64,000 nucleotides of DNA from Pseudomonas sp. RIT-562. Its GTDB lineage: Bacteria > Pseudomonadota > Gammaproteobacteria > Pseudomonadales > Pseudomonadaceae. Shown here in pieces: positions 34,313 through 42,854 of the stretch. Location: contig NZ_JAPJIV010000002.1 of assembly GCF_026241895.1 (NCBI RefSeq), positions 397,131 through 461,130 on the forward strand, read 5' to 3'. How positions within the stretch are numbered: the stretch's first letter is position 1; each line of letters opens with the position of its first letter. The notes under the pieces were generated by a model. The model was given only the letters and a program-made list of their open reading frames with translations. It was not told the DNA's origin and made no database searches. The position numbers and the translations under genes are program-made.

Positions 34313-36742
34313 TCAGAACTCCAACGTACTCGACAATGTCACCTGCCGCGAATCCCCCATCGACACGAAGAACCGGCTCGCTGCCGACGTGTAGTACGTG
34401 CGATCAAACAGGTTTTTCACGTTGAGCTGAAACTTGACCGTCTGGCCCTCGACCTTGGTGTCATAGGTGGCAAACGCATCAGCTACCGTGTAGCTCGGCA
34501 GGTCAAAATCATTCACGGCGTTACCCGCCCTCTCCCCCACGTAGCGAGCGCCAGCGCCCACCCGCAGCTGGTCACCACCGATAATGTTGCCAAAGTCATA
34601 CACCGCCGACAGCGAGCCACTGTTCTTCGCCACATTTTGCAGCTTCTTGCCCTTGTAGGTCGGGTCTTCGGTGACCTCGGCGTCGGTATACGCATAGCTG
34701 CCGATCATGCTCCAGCGCTCGCTGAGCTGACCGCTCAAATCCATTTCCAGGCCCCGGGAACGTACTTCGCCTGCGGCACTGTAGATCGTCACCGGCCCCT
34801 CGGAATTGGCGACCAGCACATTGCGTTTCTTGATGTCGAACAAGGCGATGTTGCCGGTGACGCGTCCTGGCAGATCCAGCTTGGCCCCGACTTCCCACGA
34901 CTTGGCCTCCTCTGGGGCGATGCTGCCATCGAGCACCGTGCTGCTGCCGCTCAGCGGCGCAATGGTCGAGTTGGGTTTGAACGACTCGGTGTAGCTGCCG
35001 TAGAACGACAGGGCGTCGGTATAGCGATACACCAGTCCGGCGCGCGGCACCCACTTCTGGCCATTGCTGTCGGTGTTGACCTGGAACGGTACGCCTTTGC
35101 CCGCGTACTGGTCGTACTCCTGGAATCGCGCGCCGCCGACCAGAATCCATTGATCGGTCAGGTGAATCGAGTCCTGCAGGAACAGCGAATCGCTGCGCAG
35201 GATGTCGGTCTGCGCGCTGTCTGCCGGGCTGACCGTGGTGCCTTCCACCTCGCGACCGTACACCGGATTGGTATAGCTGAAGCTGCTCAGGCTTTTCTGG
35301 CGGATCAGGTCGGCGCGGTAGATCTTGCGGTACTCGTCGTCGATACCGATCACCAGGTCATGCTGCATGCCCGCCACATCGACCTGGCCTTCCAGGCTGG
35401 CCGTGGTGAAGCGGTCGGTGCTGATTGCGTTGTGCGTGCCATCCATGCTGCGAGTCAGCCTGCCCGTGCTGGTATCGATGGCCGTGACGCGCACCTGGCT
35501 GGCATCGTAGGTCTCGCGGTTCCAGCTGTAGCCGAAATGAGCTTTCCAGTTGTCGTTGAGCTGGTGATCGGCCTCGACATGATAGAGGTCGGACCGCCCC
35601 TCCATGTCGTTGAACGGTTCGTCGAGACGCCGCTCGCGGGAGATATCCAGCGGGTGATTGTCCCGGGGATCGATCACGGTGCCGCGGTCGAAGGGGGTGA
35701 GGAATTCACGGTGCTCATAGGCCAACAACAATGTAGTGCCGTCGCCGAACCAGGCCAGGGACGGCGCAACCAGGGTTTCGCGACGCACGCCATAGTTGCG
35801 CCAGTAATCTTCGTCATCGTGGTCCAGCACCATGCGATAGGCCAACCCGGAATCACCCAGGGCGCCGGTGCTGTCGAGGCCGCCGCCACTGCCATTCTTG
35901 CCGTTGCCGTAGGTCGAGCCACGCAAGGTCAAGGCGTTGTACTGCTCAAGCTCGGGTTTCTTGCTGACCATATTGACCACACCGCCAGGGTCCTGAATGC
36001 CGTACAGCAACGAAGCCGGACCCTTGAGCACTTCGACCCGATCCACCGTGGCATTCAGCCCCCTGCCCTGGATCAGCGGCATGCCGTCGCGCATGATCGA
36101 GCCATTGCGGTTGTCGCCGAAGCCGCGGGTCATTACCGAGTCCTGGGTGCTGCCCAACGTGTTGCCTTGAGTAATGCCACTGACATTGGCCAGTGCGTCA
36201 TCCAGATTGCGCGGCGCCTGGTCGCGAATGACCTGGGCCGGGATTACATTGACGGTCTGCGGGATTTCCTGGAGCAACGCCTGCGAGCGCATCACCGAGC
36301 TCGTGGGGGGCGGCTGGTAGCTGGTGGATTGCTCCATGACCGAGGTGATGGTGGTCGCGCCCAGGTTCAAGGCACCCTGGGTTGGCAAAGGCTGCAGTGC
36401 CAGGGTGTGAGCATCGGTGCGGTGGAAGGTCAATCCAGAACCGCCGAGCAAGCGCTGCAGCGCCTGCTCGGCACTCATCTGCCCGCTGACCGCCGGGGCG
36501 GTGATACCGTAGGGCGCTTCGTCGGTGTAGACCACACTGAGTCCGGTAACCCGGCTGAAGTCGCTCAAGGCCTGGGGCAGCGGTTTGGCGGCCAGGGCGA
36601 AATTGAACTGGGTGTGTTGCTGGGTCACGCCGGCCTCGGCAGCCAGGGCAATGCCCGACGGCAGCAAAGCCGACGCGGTAATGCCCAGTGCGGATGCACT
36701 CAACCACTGTTTGACCGAAACCAATTTTGCCCTGGACTTCAT
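34313..36742 (-). CDS. TonB-dependent siderophore receptor with signalling domain
   Basis: This outer-membrane receptor (809 residues) imports a ferric siderophore and signals its presence. After a signal peptide (ending LALAA) comes a secretin/TonB N-terminal (STN) signalling domain (about 45-125: LPQALSDFSRVTGLSVVYTD), then the plug (QEIPQTVNVIPAQVIRDQ, and VEVLKGPASLLYG about residue 235) and a 22-strand barrel ending in phenylalanine (STLEF). The STN domain together with the adjacent FecR and FecI genes shows a cell-surface signalling system. The family member resembles ferrichrome/ferrioxamine receptors (FiuA/FoxA group), but the siderophore cannot be read from the sequence. Confidence 0.93.
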   Translation of the reverse strand: MKSRAKLVSVKQWLSASALGITASALLPSGIALAAEAGVTQQHTQFNFALAAKPLPQALSDFSRVTGLSVVYTDEAPYGITAPAVSGQMSAEQALQRLLGGSGLTFHRTDAHTLALQPLPTQGALNLGATTITSVMEQSTSYQPPPTSSVMRSQALLQEIPQTVNVIPAQVIRDQAPRNLDDALANVSGITQGNTLGSTQDSVMTRGFGDNRNGSIMRDGMPLIQGRGLNATVDRVEVLKGPASLLYGIQDPGGVVNMVSKKPELEQYNALTLRGSTYGNGKNGSGGGLDSTGALGDSGLAYRMVLDHDDEDYWRNYGVRRETLVAPSLAWFGDGTTLLLAYEHREFLTPFDRGTVIDPRDNHPLDISRERRLDEPFNDMEGRSDLYHVEADHQLNDNWKAHFGYSWNRETYDASQVRVTAIDTSTGRLTRSMDGTHNAISTDRFTTASLEGQVDVAGMQHDLVIGIDDEYRKIYRADLIRQKSLSSFSYTNPVYGREVEGTTVSPADSAQTDILRSDSLFLQDSIHLTDQWILVGGARFQEYDQYAGKGVPFQVNTDSNGQKWVPRAGLVYRYTDALSFYGSYTESFKPNSTIAPLSGSSTVLDGSIAPEEAKSWEVGAKLDLPGRVTGNIALFDIKKRNVLVANSEGPVTIYSAAGEVRSRGLEMDLSGQLSERWSMIGSYAYTDAEVTEDPTYKGKKLQNVAKNSGSLSAVYDFGNIIGGDQLRVGAGARYVGERAGNAVNDFDLPSYTVADAFATYDTKVEGQTVKFQLNVKNLFDRTYYTSAASRFFVSMGDSRQVTLSSTLEF

Positions 36743-36856
36743 TGCTCATGACCTGTGTAGAACCGCAACGGATGCGAATGACTCGCAGTTTCAGTCACTA
36801 CACGGATGGCGCGAGGTTTTACCTCACTTCAAATTTGAATTATTTTCAGAGGATCT

Positions 36857-36930
36857 AAAGATCGCAGCCTTCGGCAGCGCCTACAGAAGATCGCGTGTCC
36901 CTGTAGGAGCTGCCGAAGGCTGCGATCTTT
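36857..36930. repeat. REP doublet between receptor and fecR genes
   Basis: Inverted copies (36857-36886 and 36901-36930) of the GTAGGAGCTGCCGAAGGCTG type lie in the 198-base spacer upstream of the receptor gene. The receptor's own promoter, expected to be read by the adjacent ECF sigma factor, must lie between 36743 and this element or within it. Confidence 0.9.
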
Positions 36931-36940
36931 TGATCTTGCG

Positions 36941-37930
36941 CTAGCGCAAAAAGATCAGATGCCCGAAGACTTGGGTCTGCTCAAACCCCAACACCCCCTG
37001 CAGCGAACTCAATACCGCCTGCGGATCCTTGCTCGGGAAGCTGCCACTGACCCGGCGCGTCGCCAGTTCATCGTTGAGCAATACGATGCGCCCTGGGTAA
37101 TAACGCCCCAGATCCTTCACTACGTCCGCCAGTGGCGTCCTGTAGTAATTGAGCCAACCCTGGCGCCAGGCCAGCTGCGCTTCACTGTCCACCCCACGAA
37201 CTTTCTGCGCCGAGCCAGCGCCATAACTGACCTGCTCGCCCGCACCGAGAATCTGCTGTGCAGCCTGCTGGCGCGCCGTGACACCGACCCGTCCGGACAG
37301 CACCGTCACCTGCGCGCCAGCCGGTTGCAGACGTACCTCGAACTGCGTGCCCAGGACCCGCGCCTGGCCTTGGTTCGCGTCGACGATAAAAGGCTCGCCG
37401 GTATGGACGACGCTGAAAAACCCGGCGCCGCGGCGCAATTGCACATGCCGTTCACCACCGCTGAAATTCACCGCAATGGCGCTGTCCGCATCCAGCGTTA
37501 CCTGGGATTGATCAGCCAACGTCACCGTGCGAATTTCCCCTGGAGCCGAGACGTAGTCCGCTCCCAGGTCATCCACCCAGCGCATAGGCTGCCATCCAGC
37601 CCCCATGCCGATCATCAACAACAGGCAAGCCGCCATTGCCAATCCGCCAGCCCAGCGCCGCACACGGTACTGGCGGGAACGATCCATTGAGTTGAGGTAA
37701 CCCTGCAAGGCAAGCGCATCTTCGCTTGCCAGCGTGCGTGCCGGTGCTTCGCTCAGTTCCCACACCACTTGAGCCTGGGCGTAGGCCTCGGCGTGGGCGG
37801 GATCGGCCTGCAGCCAGCGGCTGAAGGTCACTTGATCGCCGCTGCTGGGCTGGTCGTGCAGCAGGCTCAGCCAGGCGTAGGCGGCCTGTTCCTGGGCCGG
37901 CGTCGGAATGATTCGTTCAACGTGATTCAC
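36941..37930 (-). CDS. FecR-type anti-sigma regulator
   Basis: The 329-residue inner-membrane protein transmits the receptor signal to the ECF sigma factor. The N-terminal cytoplasmic domain has the FecR/PupR signature (EQAAYAWLSLLHDQP, then FSRWLQADPAHAEAYAQAQ), a single membrane helix lies at about residues 93-112, and the periplasmic part contains the FecR domain (VTLDADSAIAVNFSGGER) and a C-terminal STN-like domain (VVKDLGRYYPGRIVLLND) that contacts the receptor. The start overlaps the sigma factor stop by four bases, so the two are translated together. Confidence 0.93.
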   Translation of the reverse strand: MNHVERIIPTPAQEQAAYAWLSLLHDQPSSGDQVTFSRWLQADPAHAEAYAQAQVVWELSEAPARTLASEDALALQGYLNSMDRSRQYRVRRWAGGLAMAACLLLMIGMGAGWQPMRWVDDLGADYVSAPGEIRTVTLADQSQVTLDADSAIAVNFSGGERHVQLRRGAGFFSVVHTGEPFIVDANQGQARVLGTQFEVRLQPAGAQVTVLSGRVGVTARQQAAQQILGAGEQVSYGAGSAQKVRGVDSEAQLAWRQGWLNYYRTPLADVVKDLGRYYPGRIVLLNDELATRRVSGSFPSKDPQAVLSSLQGVLGFEQTQVFGHLIFLR

Positions 37931-38490
37931 GGTGCTTTCCCTGGCGTGCGCGGTTTGGTTTCCAGGCTGGCCTTGCAGGCTTCGAGGGCGCGCATCATAT
38001 GTTTTTCCACGGCACTCTGGGACAAGCCCATGGCCTTGGCGATCTGCGCGTATTTGCGCCCGTGGATGCGATTGAGCAGAAAAATCTGCCGAGTGCGCTC
38101 GGGCAACGCACGCAACGCCGCCTCGACATGTCGCAAATCATTGCCGGCCTGCAGCGCAGCCTCGGGTTCGCTGCCGTGGCTGTCCGGCTGGTCGGGCAGC
38201 CAACCCTCGTTGCCCCGCACCCGCGCTCCTTCGCTGCGCAAATGGTCAATGGCAATGTTGCCGGCACAGCGCAGCAGGTAGGTACTCAGTTCCTCGACCT
38301 GCACCAATGGTCGCCGCCAGAATCGCAGGAACAAATCCTGCACCAGATCGGCCGCCGTCGCCCGACAGCCAACCCGACGACTGACCAGCGCTTCCATCTG
38401 CGAGCGCTGGGACAGGAACACCTGCAGGAAATGCGCACGCCCCCCGCCTTGTTGTTCGTCTTCACTGGATTCAGGCGGGTGGCTGATCAT
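37927..38490 (-). CDS. FecI-type ECF sigma factor
   Basis: This 187-residue iron-starvation sigma factor is expected to direct RNA polymerase to the receptor gene. Region 2 is seen in VQDLFLRFWRRP and LSTYLLRCAGNIAIDHLRSEG, and region 4 in ALPERTRQIFLLNRIHGRKYAQIAKAMG with the recognition helix SQSAVEKHMMRALEAC. It lies directly after DUF3325 (seven bases) and before fecR (overlap), so it can be transcribed from the Fur-controlled promoter upstream of DUF3649. Confidence 0.94.
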   Translation of the reverse strand: MISHPPESSEDEQQGGGRAHFLQVFLSQRSQMEALVSRRVGCRATAADLVQDLFLRFWRRPLVQVEELSTYLLRCAGNIAIDHLRSEGARVRGNEGWLPDQPDSHGSEPEAALQAGNDLRHVEAALRALPERTRQIFLLNRIHGRKYAQIAKAMGLSQSAVEKHMMRALEACKASLETKPRTPGKAP

Positions 38491-38497
38491 CGAATCA

Positions 38498-38821
38498 TTA
38501 CTGCGCGAGTGCGGCGACGGGGCTGGCGAGCAGGCTCAGGCCGGCGAGCGCCAACACCAGGCGCGGGCGGTAAGGCAACACCAGCACCAACAACAAGGCA
38601 CTGAGCATCAGCACCGCGCACCACTCGACCAGGCCCAGTCCCCACCCGATTCGGGCCACCAGTAACCAGGGCGAAACCGCCAGCAACGCCCAGCCAGCCA
38701 GTTTCAAGAATTTGCGCCGACCAGCCGTGGGCTTGTGGCCGAGCAGTTCGACGTGATGCCGATCCATCGACAGACAAAGCGCGGTAAAACCGCTGTAGCA
38801 GAGCAACAGGGCAAGCAGCAT
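38498..38821 (-). CDS. DUF3325 small membrane protein
   Basis: The 107-residue protein has three hydrophobic segments (about residues 1-17, 39-60, 66-105) and the MDRHHVELLG motif typical of DUF3325 proteins. Genes of this family are found with PepSY and DUF3649 genes next to siderophore receptors; the function is not known, but a role in reductive iron release at the inner membrane is plausible. It follows the PepSY stop by one codon boundary with no gap (38822/38821). Confidence 0.85.
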   Translation of the reverse strand: MLLALLLCYSGFTALCLSMDRHHVELLGHKPTAGRRKFLKLAGWALLAVSPWLLVARIGWGLGLVEWCAVLMLSALLLVLVLPYRPRLVLALAGLSLLASPVAALAQ

Positions 38822-40402
38822 TCAGTTAGCCTCCCGCTCTGGAGTGACGGCACGTGCACGTTGACGCGGGGCCCTGGCAACCTCGCCGCCGCGGCGCATT
38901 CTCCACGCCGCCCACGCCAGGAACAGGCCGCTGCCCAGGCAGGCCAAGTCAAATCCGGCCATCGCCCAATCACCTTGGCTCAAGGTCGCCAGCAAGTGAT
39001 GCGCAGTGGTCAGCGCATTGAGCAATGGAATGCCGCAGAACAGCAGTGCGGCCAGAATCAGCTGCTCAACCCAGGCGGTGCGCCCAGGTCGGATCACGGC
39101 GTGCACCACACTCAGGCCCCAGACGATGAAGAAGCAGTTGACCTCCCAGTCTGCCCGGGCAGCCATCTCCACCGGCAACAGGCGATTGGCCCAGAAGAAC
39201 GCCGCCACGGCGCCCGTCAACCCGGCCATGCTGGCGATGTTAAGGACTTCCACCAGGCGTAATTCGAACGGCATGACGCCACTTTTCGCATGCTTGAGTT
39301 GGCGCTTGCCCAGCCAGATCACCAGCCCGGTGCCAATCACCGCCGTGCTCGCCAAGCCGCAGATAAAGTACAACCAACGCAACACCGGGCCGGCAAAACG
39401 GCCCATGTGCAGGCCATAAAAACTGCCAGCGACGGCCATCGCCACCGGTTGCCCAGGTGTGGCACTGAGCAGTTGCCCGCTGACGCCATTGAACGTCACG
39501 GCGCTGCTCACGTCGTGAACCACCCGATCGGCACCGTCGCGTACCAACACTACCGAAGCATTGGCGTCGCCCGGATTGTTCACCGTCAGGCGCGCCACGC
39601 GCCCACCCGACCACTGCTCCCGCGCCCGCTCCAGCAACGGCGCCATCGCAGCCAACTGACCGGGGCGGCCAGCGAGCTCGGGCGTGCTGGACGCAGGAAA
39701 TACCTCATCGTAGAACGCCCGCACATCACCGTTATAGGAAGCGAGGATGCTCGCTGGCATGACCATCGCCATGAAAATCACCAGGCTGCTGTAGCTGATC
39801 ATCAAGTGGAAAGGCAGTACCAGGACGCCCACTGCGTTGTGGCCATCCAGCCACGAACGCTGGCCCTTGCGCGGGCGAAAGGTGAAGAAGTCCTTGAAGA
39901 TTTTCTTGTGCGTGATGATGCCGGTGATCAGGCCGATGAACATCACCATGGCCGCGATCGTCGACAACCAGCGGCCCCACGGATGGGGCATCTGCAGCTG
40001 GAAATGGAAGCGATAGAAGAAGTCGCCGCCCCTGGTTTGCCGTTCCTGCACTTCGCTGCCGGACTGCGGGTCGAGGGTTTTTTCAGTGAACTGACCACGC
40101 TCGCCGCGTTTGGCGGGCGACTGTTGCCAACGCACCGTCAGCGCTGGCTGCCGGGCGCTCGGCAGGTCGATCAGCCAGCGCGAAGCACCGGGTGCGTGTT
40201 GCTGCAGGTATTGCTGGGCGAGGTCGAGGCTGTGTTCGGATGAGACCGATCGCGCCGGAATCTCCGGCTGCATCCAGTGACTGATCTCGTCATTGAAGTA
40301 AGCAAGCGTGCCCGTCAGGAAAATAGCGAACAGCAGCCAGCCGAAGAGCAAACCGGTCCAGGTATGGACCCAAGCCATCGCCTGACGAAATCCCTCCTTC
40401 AT
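38822..40402 (-). CDS. PepSY-domain membrane protein, likely siderophore reductase
   Basis: The 526-residue inner-membrane protein has the PepSY-associated TM architecture: an N-terminal helix (MAWVHTWTGLLFGWLLFAIFLTG region), a large periplasmic domain (about 45-185), a helix pair with FHFQLQMPHPWGRW and GIITHKKIFKDFFTFRPRKG, and further helices to the C-terminus. Several histidines in membrane segments could bind haem. Related proteins (FoxB, FpvG) release iron by reducing ferric siderophores. The start at 40402 overlaps the DUF3649 stop (ATGA); the longer in-frame region upstream is the reading-frame shadow of that gene. Confidence 0.9.
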   Translation of the reverse strand: MKEGFRQAMAWVHTWTGLLFGWLLFAIFLTGTLAYFNDEISHWMQPEIPARSVSSEHSLDLAQQYLQQHAPGASRWLIDLPSARQPALTVRWQQSPAKRGERGQFTEKTLDPQSGSEVQERQTRGGDFFYRFHFQLQMPHPWGRWLSTIAAMVMFIGLITGIITHKKIFKDFFTFRPRKGQRSWLDGHNAVGVLVLPFHLMISYSSLVIFMAMVMPASILASYNGDVRAFYDEVFPASSTPELAGRPGQLAAMAPLLERAREQWSGGRVARLTVNNPGDANASVVLVRDGADRVVHDVSSAVTFNGVSGQLLSATPGQPVAMAVAGSFYGLHMGRFAGPVLRWLYFICGLASTAVIGTGLVIWLGKRQLKHAKSGVMPFELRLVEVLNIASMAGLTGAVAAFFWANRLLPVEMAARADWEVNCFFIVWGLSVVHAVIRPGRTAWVEQLILAALLFCGIPLLNALTTAHHLLATLSQGDWAMAGFDLACLGSGLFLAWAAWRMRRGGEVARAPRQRARAVTPEREAN

Positions 40403-40704
40403 GCGTGCCCCATCCAGTAAGCCACCCCAGCGACTGCCGCCAGCACCAGGGCCGGAACCATCAAGCCGAACCAGGCCTGCCACGCACTGCGGCAGGCGAA
40501 GCACCACAGCACGGCACACAGGTAGACCAGAAACGAGGTCATCATCCCGGTCACCACCGCTTCGGCGCGCGGCATCGGCAGCCAGAGCGTCAGGCTGACA
40601 CTGGCCAAAGCGGCAACCACGTATCCGCCCACCACGGCGGCAAGCACCCGCGAAGTGACCGCCAGTCGATAGGAAACGGGGAGCGTGCTGGTTTTGACTT
40701 TCAT
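40399..40704 (-). CDS. DUF3649 small membrane protein
   Basis: The 101-residue protein has three membrane segments (about residues 16-35, 45-65, 75-98) and the sequence LPMPRAEAVVTGMMTSFLVY typical of DUF3649. It is the first gene of the iron operon. I start at ATG 40704 (MKVKTSTLPVSYRLAV), because the frame further upstream crosses the Fur box at 40764-40782. Family function unknown; the context is siderophore reduction. Confidence 0.85.
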   Translation of the reverse strand: MKVKTSTLPVSYRLAVTSRVLAAVVGGYVVAALASVSLTLWLPMPRAEAVVTGMMTSFLVYLCAVLWCFACRSAWQAWFGLMVPALVLAAVAGVAYWMGHA

Positions 40705-40763
40705 GTTTCGGCCTTGAAACAAGTGGAGCTGCGCGATAGTCACGCGGCTGAGCAGGCGGCAAT

Positions 40764-40782
40764 AATAATGATAAATATTCTC
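40764..40782. promoter_or_regulatory. Fur box upstream of the siderophore operon
   Basis: Read on the plus strand, 40764-40782 (AATAATGATAAATATTCTC) matches the 19-base Fur consensus GATAATGATAATCATTATC at 15 positions. It lies 60 bases upstream of the DUF3649 start, where a promoter is expected, so the whole DUF3649-PepSY-DUF3325-fecI-fecR operon should be induced by iron limitation. Confidence 0.85.
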
Positions 40783-40917
40783 ATATGCAAAAAAGTTCGA
40801 GGATGCTGCTGGACTTGCGAGATCAATGGCATCAGGGAGGCTGGAGGCCAATAAGACTTGATCGCTTCCCATCGTTCGCCGATACACCTGAATGGCGCGC
40901 CAGACTGCACAACGTGA

Positions 40918-41061
40918 ACAAGGGGGGGAACTGCCTATTGGCGGGCTGAAGACAAGTATCAGGTGTTATTGGGGGTCAATCGGTTCCAGGACGATAAGCG
41001 CCCGACAGAAGAGCGCTACCTCATCACGTTGCAATTGGCTACTCCATGGGGGGAGCCATGA
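40918..41061 (+). pseudogene. Possible C-terminal gene remnant
   Basis: Plus-strand frame from the TGA at 40915-40917 to the TGA at 41059-41061 encodes 47 residues without a start codon. The sequence (including YWRAEDKYQVLLGVN and RFQDDKRPTEERYLITLQL, ending ATPWGEP) has a natural amino-acid composition and codon choice, unlike random frames. It could be the tail of a lost gene or of one with a frameshift upstream. I do not recognise the family. Confidence 0.3.
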
Positions 41062-41094
41062 TGCCGTGTAGGTGATGGCACACCACAAATAAAA

Positions 41095-41118
41095 ACGGGC
41101 CTGCATCAGCAGGCCCGT
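41095..41118 (-). terminator. Intrinsic terminator of the HPF-like gene
   Basis: ACGGGCCTGC (41095-41104) and GCAGGCCCGT (41109-41118) form a perfect ten-base stem with an ATCA loop; on the minus strand it is followed by TTTTTATTTG. It is 31 bases after the stop of the gene at 41150-41557. Confidence 0.9.
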
Positions 41119-41149
41119 TGTCGTTGGCAAGAAAAGATCACATCAGGCT

Positions 41150-41557
41150 TCAGCCGTTTTGCGCGGCCTGTTCATTTTCAAGAAACTCGTCTTCGAGCAG
41201 CGCATCAGCCGCGACTCTTTCGAACGGCACGATCGCGGCACGTGGTTTGCCCCGCAGTTTGCCGAACAGGTGCTCCAGCGCATGTTCGAGTTTTTCCGCC
41301 GCACCGTCGATCGCTTGCTCCAGGGTGTCGGCTTTATGGGTCACGGAAATCGGTTGATGGCCTTTTGGCCGCGCTTCCAGCTGGCAGCGCATATCGTGGG
41401 GACCAGGCTTGTCGCCGTTCTCGTCCCGCAGATGAACCTCGACGCGTGTCAGGTCCTCTTCATAACGTTCGAGCGTGCTCTCAATGGTAGTACGTACCCA
41501 CTCCTCCAGTCGGATGCTGCTTTGAATATGGTTATCACTGTTGACTTGGATTTGCAT
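41150..41557 (-). CDS. HPF/RaiA-like ribosome-associated protein
   Basis: The 135-residue protein has an S30AE-like domain (about residues 1-100): MQIQVNSDNHIQSS, LTRVEVHLRDENGD and CQLEARPKGHQPISVTHKADTLEQAIDGA, with the beta-alpha-beta-beta-beta-alpha order of ribosome hibernation factors. The typical basic ribosome-binding surface is weaker than in HPF, and there is an acidic C-terminal tail (LLEDEFLENEQAAQNG), so it may be a divergent paralogue rather than the housekeeping hpf found near rpoN. It is monocistronic with its own terminator. Confidence 0.75.
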   Translation of the reverse strand: MQIQVNSDNHIQSSIRLEEWVRTTIESTLERYEEDLTRVEVHLRDENGDKPGPHDMRCQLEARPKGHQPISVTHKADTLEQAIDGAAEKLEHALEHLFGKLRGKPRAAIVPFERVAADALLEDEFLENEQAAQNG

Positions 41558-41771
41558 AGTTCATCCCTTATTTCAGCTAGCTCGCGAGAGGCCCTTCGGC
41601 TGGCCCTTGGGCGTCATCACCGTGACCTCTTACTTACACAATCGGTCTGCTCGCAGAACATTTCAACCCCTAAAAAAAGATAAATATGTATTCGCAAAAA
41701 AAGCCGGACAACCGCGAAAAGCACTGTTAAGGTCGGGAGTTGGGTAGACACTGTTCAACTACCCAGGCCGC

Positions 41772-42719
41772 TCACATCTGCCGCTCGCCCAGCGGGTGCA
41801 GGCTCCGAAAGATCCCCGCCTCCTCCACCAGCCAGTCATGCACCGCCCTGACGCCCGGATGACTTAGCGCCCCCGGCGCATAGAGCAGCACGTAGCGTTT
41901 GTGATTGGGCACGGCCAGGCCGAATGGCACGATCAGGGTCCCGCGCTCCAGTTCGTCATTGAGCAAGGTGCGCCGCGCAATCGCCACGCCCATGCCGGCT
42001 ATTGCCGCTTCGATGGTCAGGTGATTGCGATTGAAGGTATGCCCGCGCCGCACGTCCGCGCCTTCAAAGCCGATGGCATTCAGGTAAAACTCCCACTCAG
42101 CATACTCATAGCTGCCGCGCCAGGCGGTGATGTCGTGCAGCAGTGGAAAGTGCAGCAGGTCTGCCGGCCCGTGCAGCGGTGGACGACCGCGCAACAGGCT
42201 CGGCGAACAGACCGGGAAAATCTGTTCGTCCAGCAGGGTTGTGGATAACAGCCCTGGATAACTGCCGTCGTTAAGGTCGATCGCCAGGTCGAAGTCACCT
42301 TCGTGCAAGGGCACGCTGCTGTCCTCGGCCACCAGCCGCAGCTGGATGTCCGGAAAGCGTTGCTGCAGGCGCGGCAGACGCGGAGTCAGCCATTTGCTGA
42401 GGAACGATGGAATCGAACGTACCCGCAGGATTCCACTGATCATTCCCGCGTCCAGTCGTCGCAATTCCGCATCGATGCTGCCGTAGGCTTCATTAACGGT
42501 AATGGCCAATCGCTGGCCTTCAGCACTCAATTCCACTCCACGGGCACGCCGGTGAAACAGACGGAAACCTAGGCGCTCTTCCAGTTGGCGAATCTGCTGG
42601 CTGACTGCACCCGGCGTGATGTGTAGCTCTTCGGCACATCGGGTAAACGACAGGTGCCGCGCGGCACAGGAAAACACGTGCAGCCAGACATAAGTCTGGG
42701 CATGCAATTGACGGCTCAT
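41772..42719 (-). CDS. LysR-family regulator of serine catabolism (GcvA/DsdC-like)
   Basis: The 315-residue protein has a GcvA-type N-terminal domain: HVFSCAARHLSFTRCAEELHITPGAVSQQIRQLEERLG (core SFTRCAEELHITPGAVSQQI) and then the two-domain effector-binding part with HEGDFDLAIDLNDGSYPGL. It is divergent from sdaA, with 135 bases between the start codons. That position suggests it activates the serine dehydratase and permease genes in response to serine. The length is normal. Confidence 0.88.
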   Translation of the reverse strand: MSRQLHAQTYVWLHVFSCAARHLSFTRCAEELHITPGAVSQQIRQLEERLGFRLFHRRARGVELSAEGQRLAITVNEAYGSIDAELRRLDAGMISGILRVRSIPSFLSKWLTPRLPRLQQRFPDIQLRLVAEDSSVPLHEGDFDLAIDLNDGSYPGLLSTTLLDEQIFPVCSPSLLRGRPPLHGPADLLHFPLLHDITAWRGSYEYAEWEFYLNAIGFEGADVRRGHTFNRNHLTIEAAIAGMGVAIARRTLLNDELERGTLIVPFGLAVPNHKRYVLLYAPGALSHPGVRAVHDWLVEEAGIFRSLHPLGERQM

Positions 42720-42854
42720 CGTTTAGTCCTGCTAAAGGCTTGAGTAGGAAATTTCGTTGGTCACGTAGGACCGAGGTGGGCAGTATCGCCGACATTGCGC
42801 TTGTCCTACAAAAATGGCAGCGATTTCTCTCCCATTGCTTGTATAGGCTTTAGC

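Larger units (their letters stand above)
40705..41149. other. Spacer with Fur box, ORF remnant and terminator
   Basis: The 445 bases between the DUF3649 start and the HPF-like gene hold the Fur box (40764-40782), a short open frame with protein-like composition but no start (40918-41061) and the terminator of the HPF-like gene (41095-41118). Nothing else was recognised. Confidence 0.6.

Noticed and set aside
34637..36751. 704-codon open frame on the plus strand opposite the TonB receptor
   Set aside because: The receptor on the minus strand has full domain structure; the antisense frame has none.
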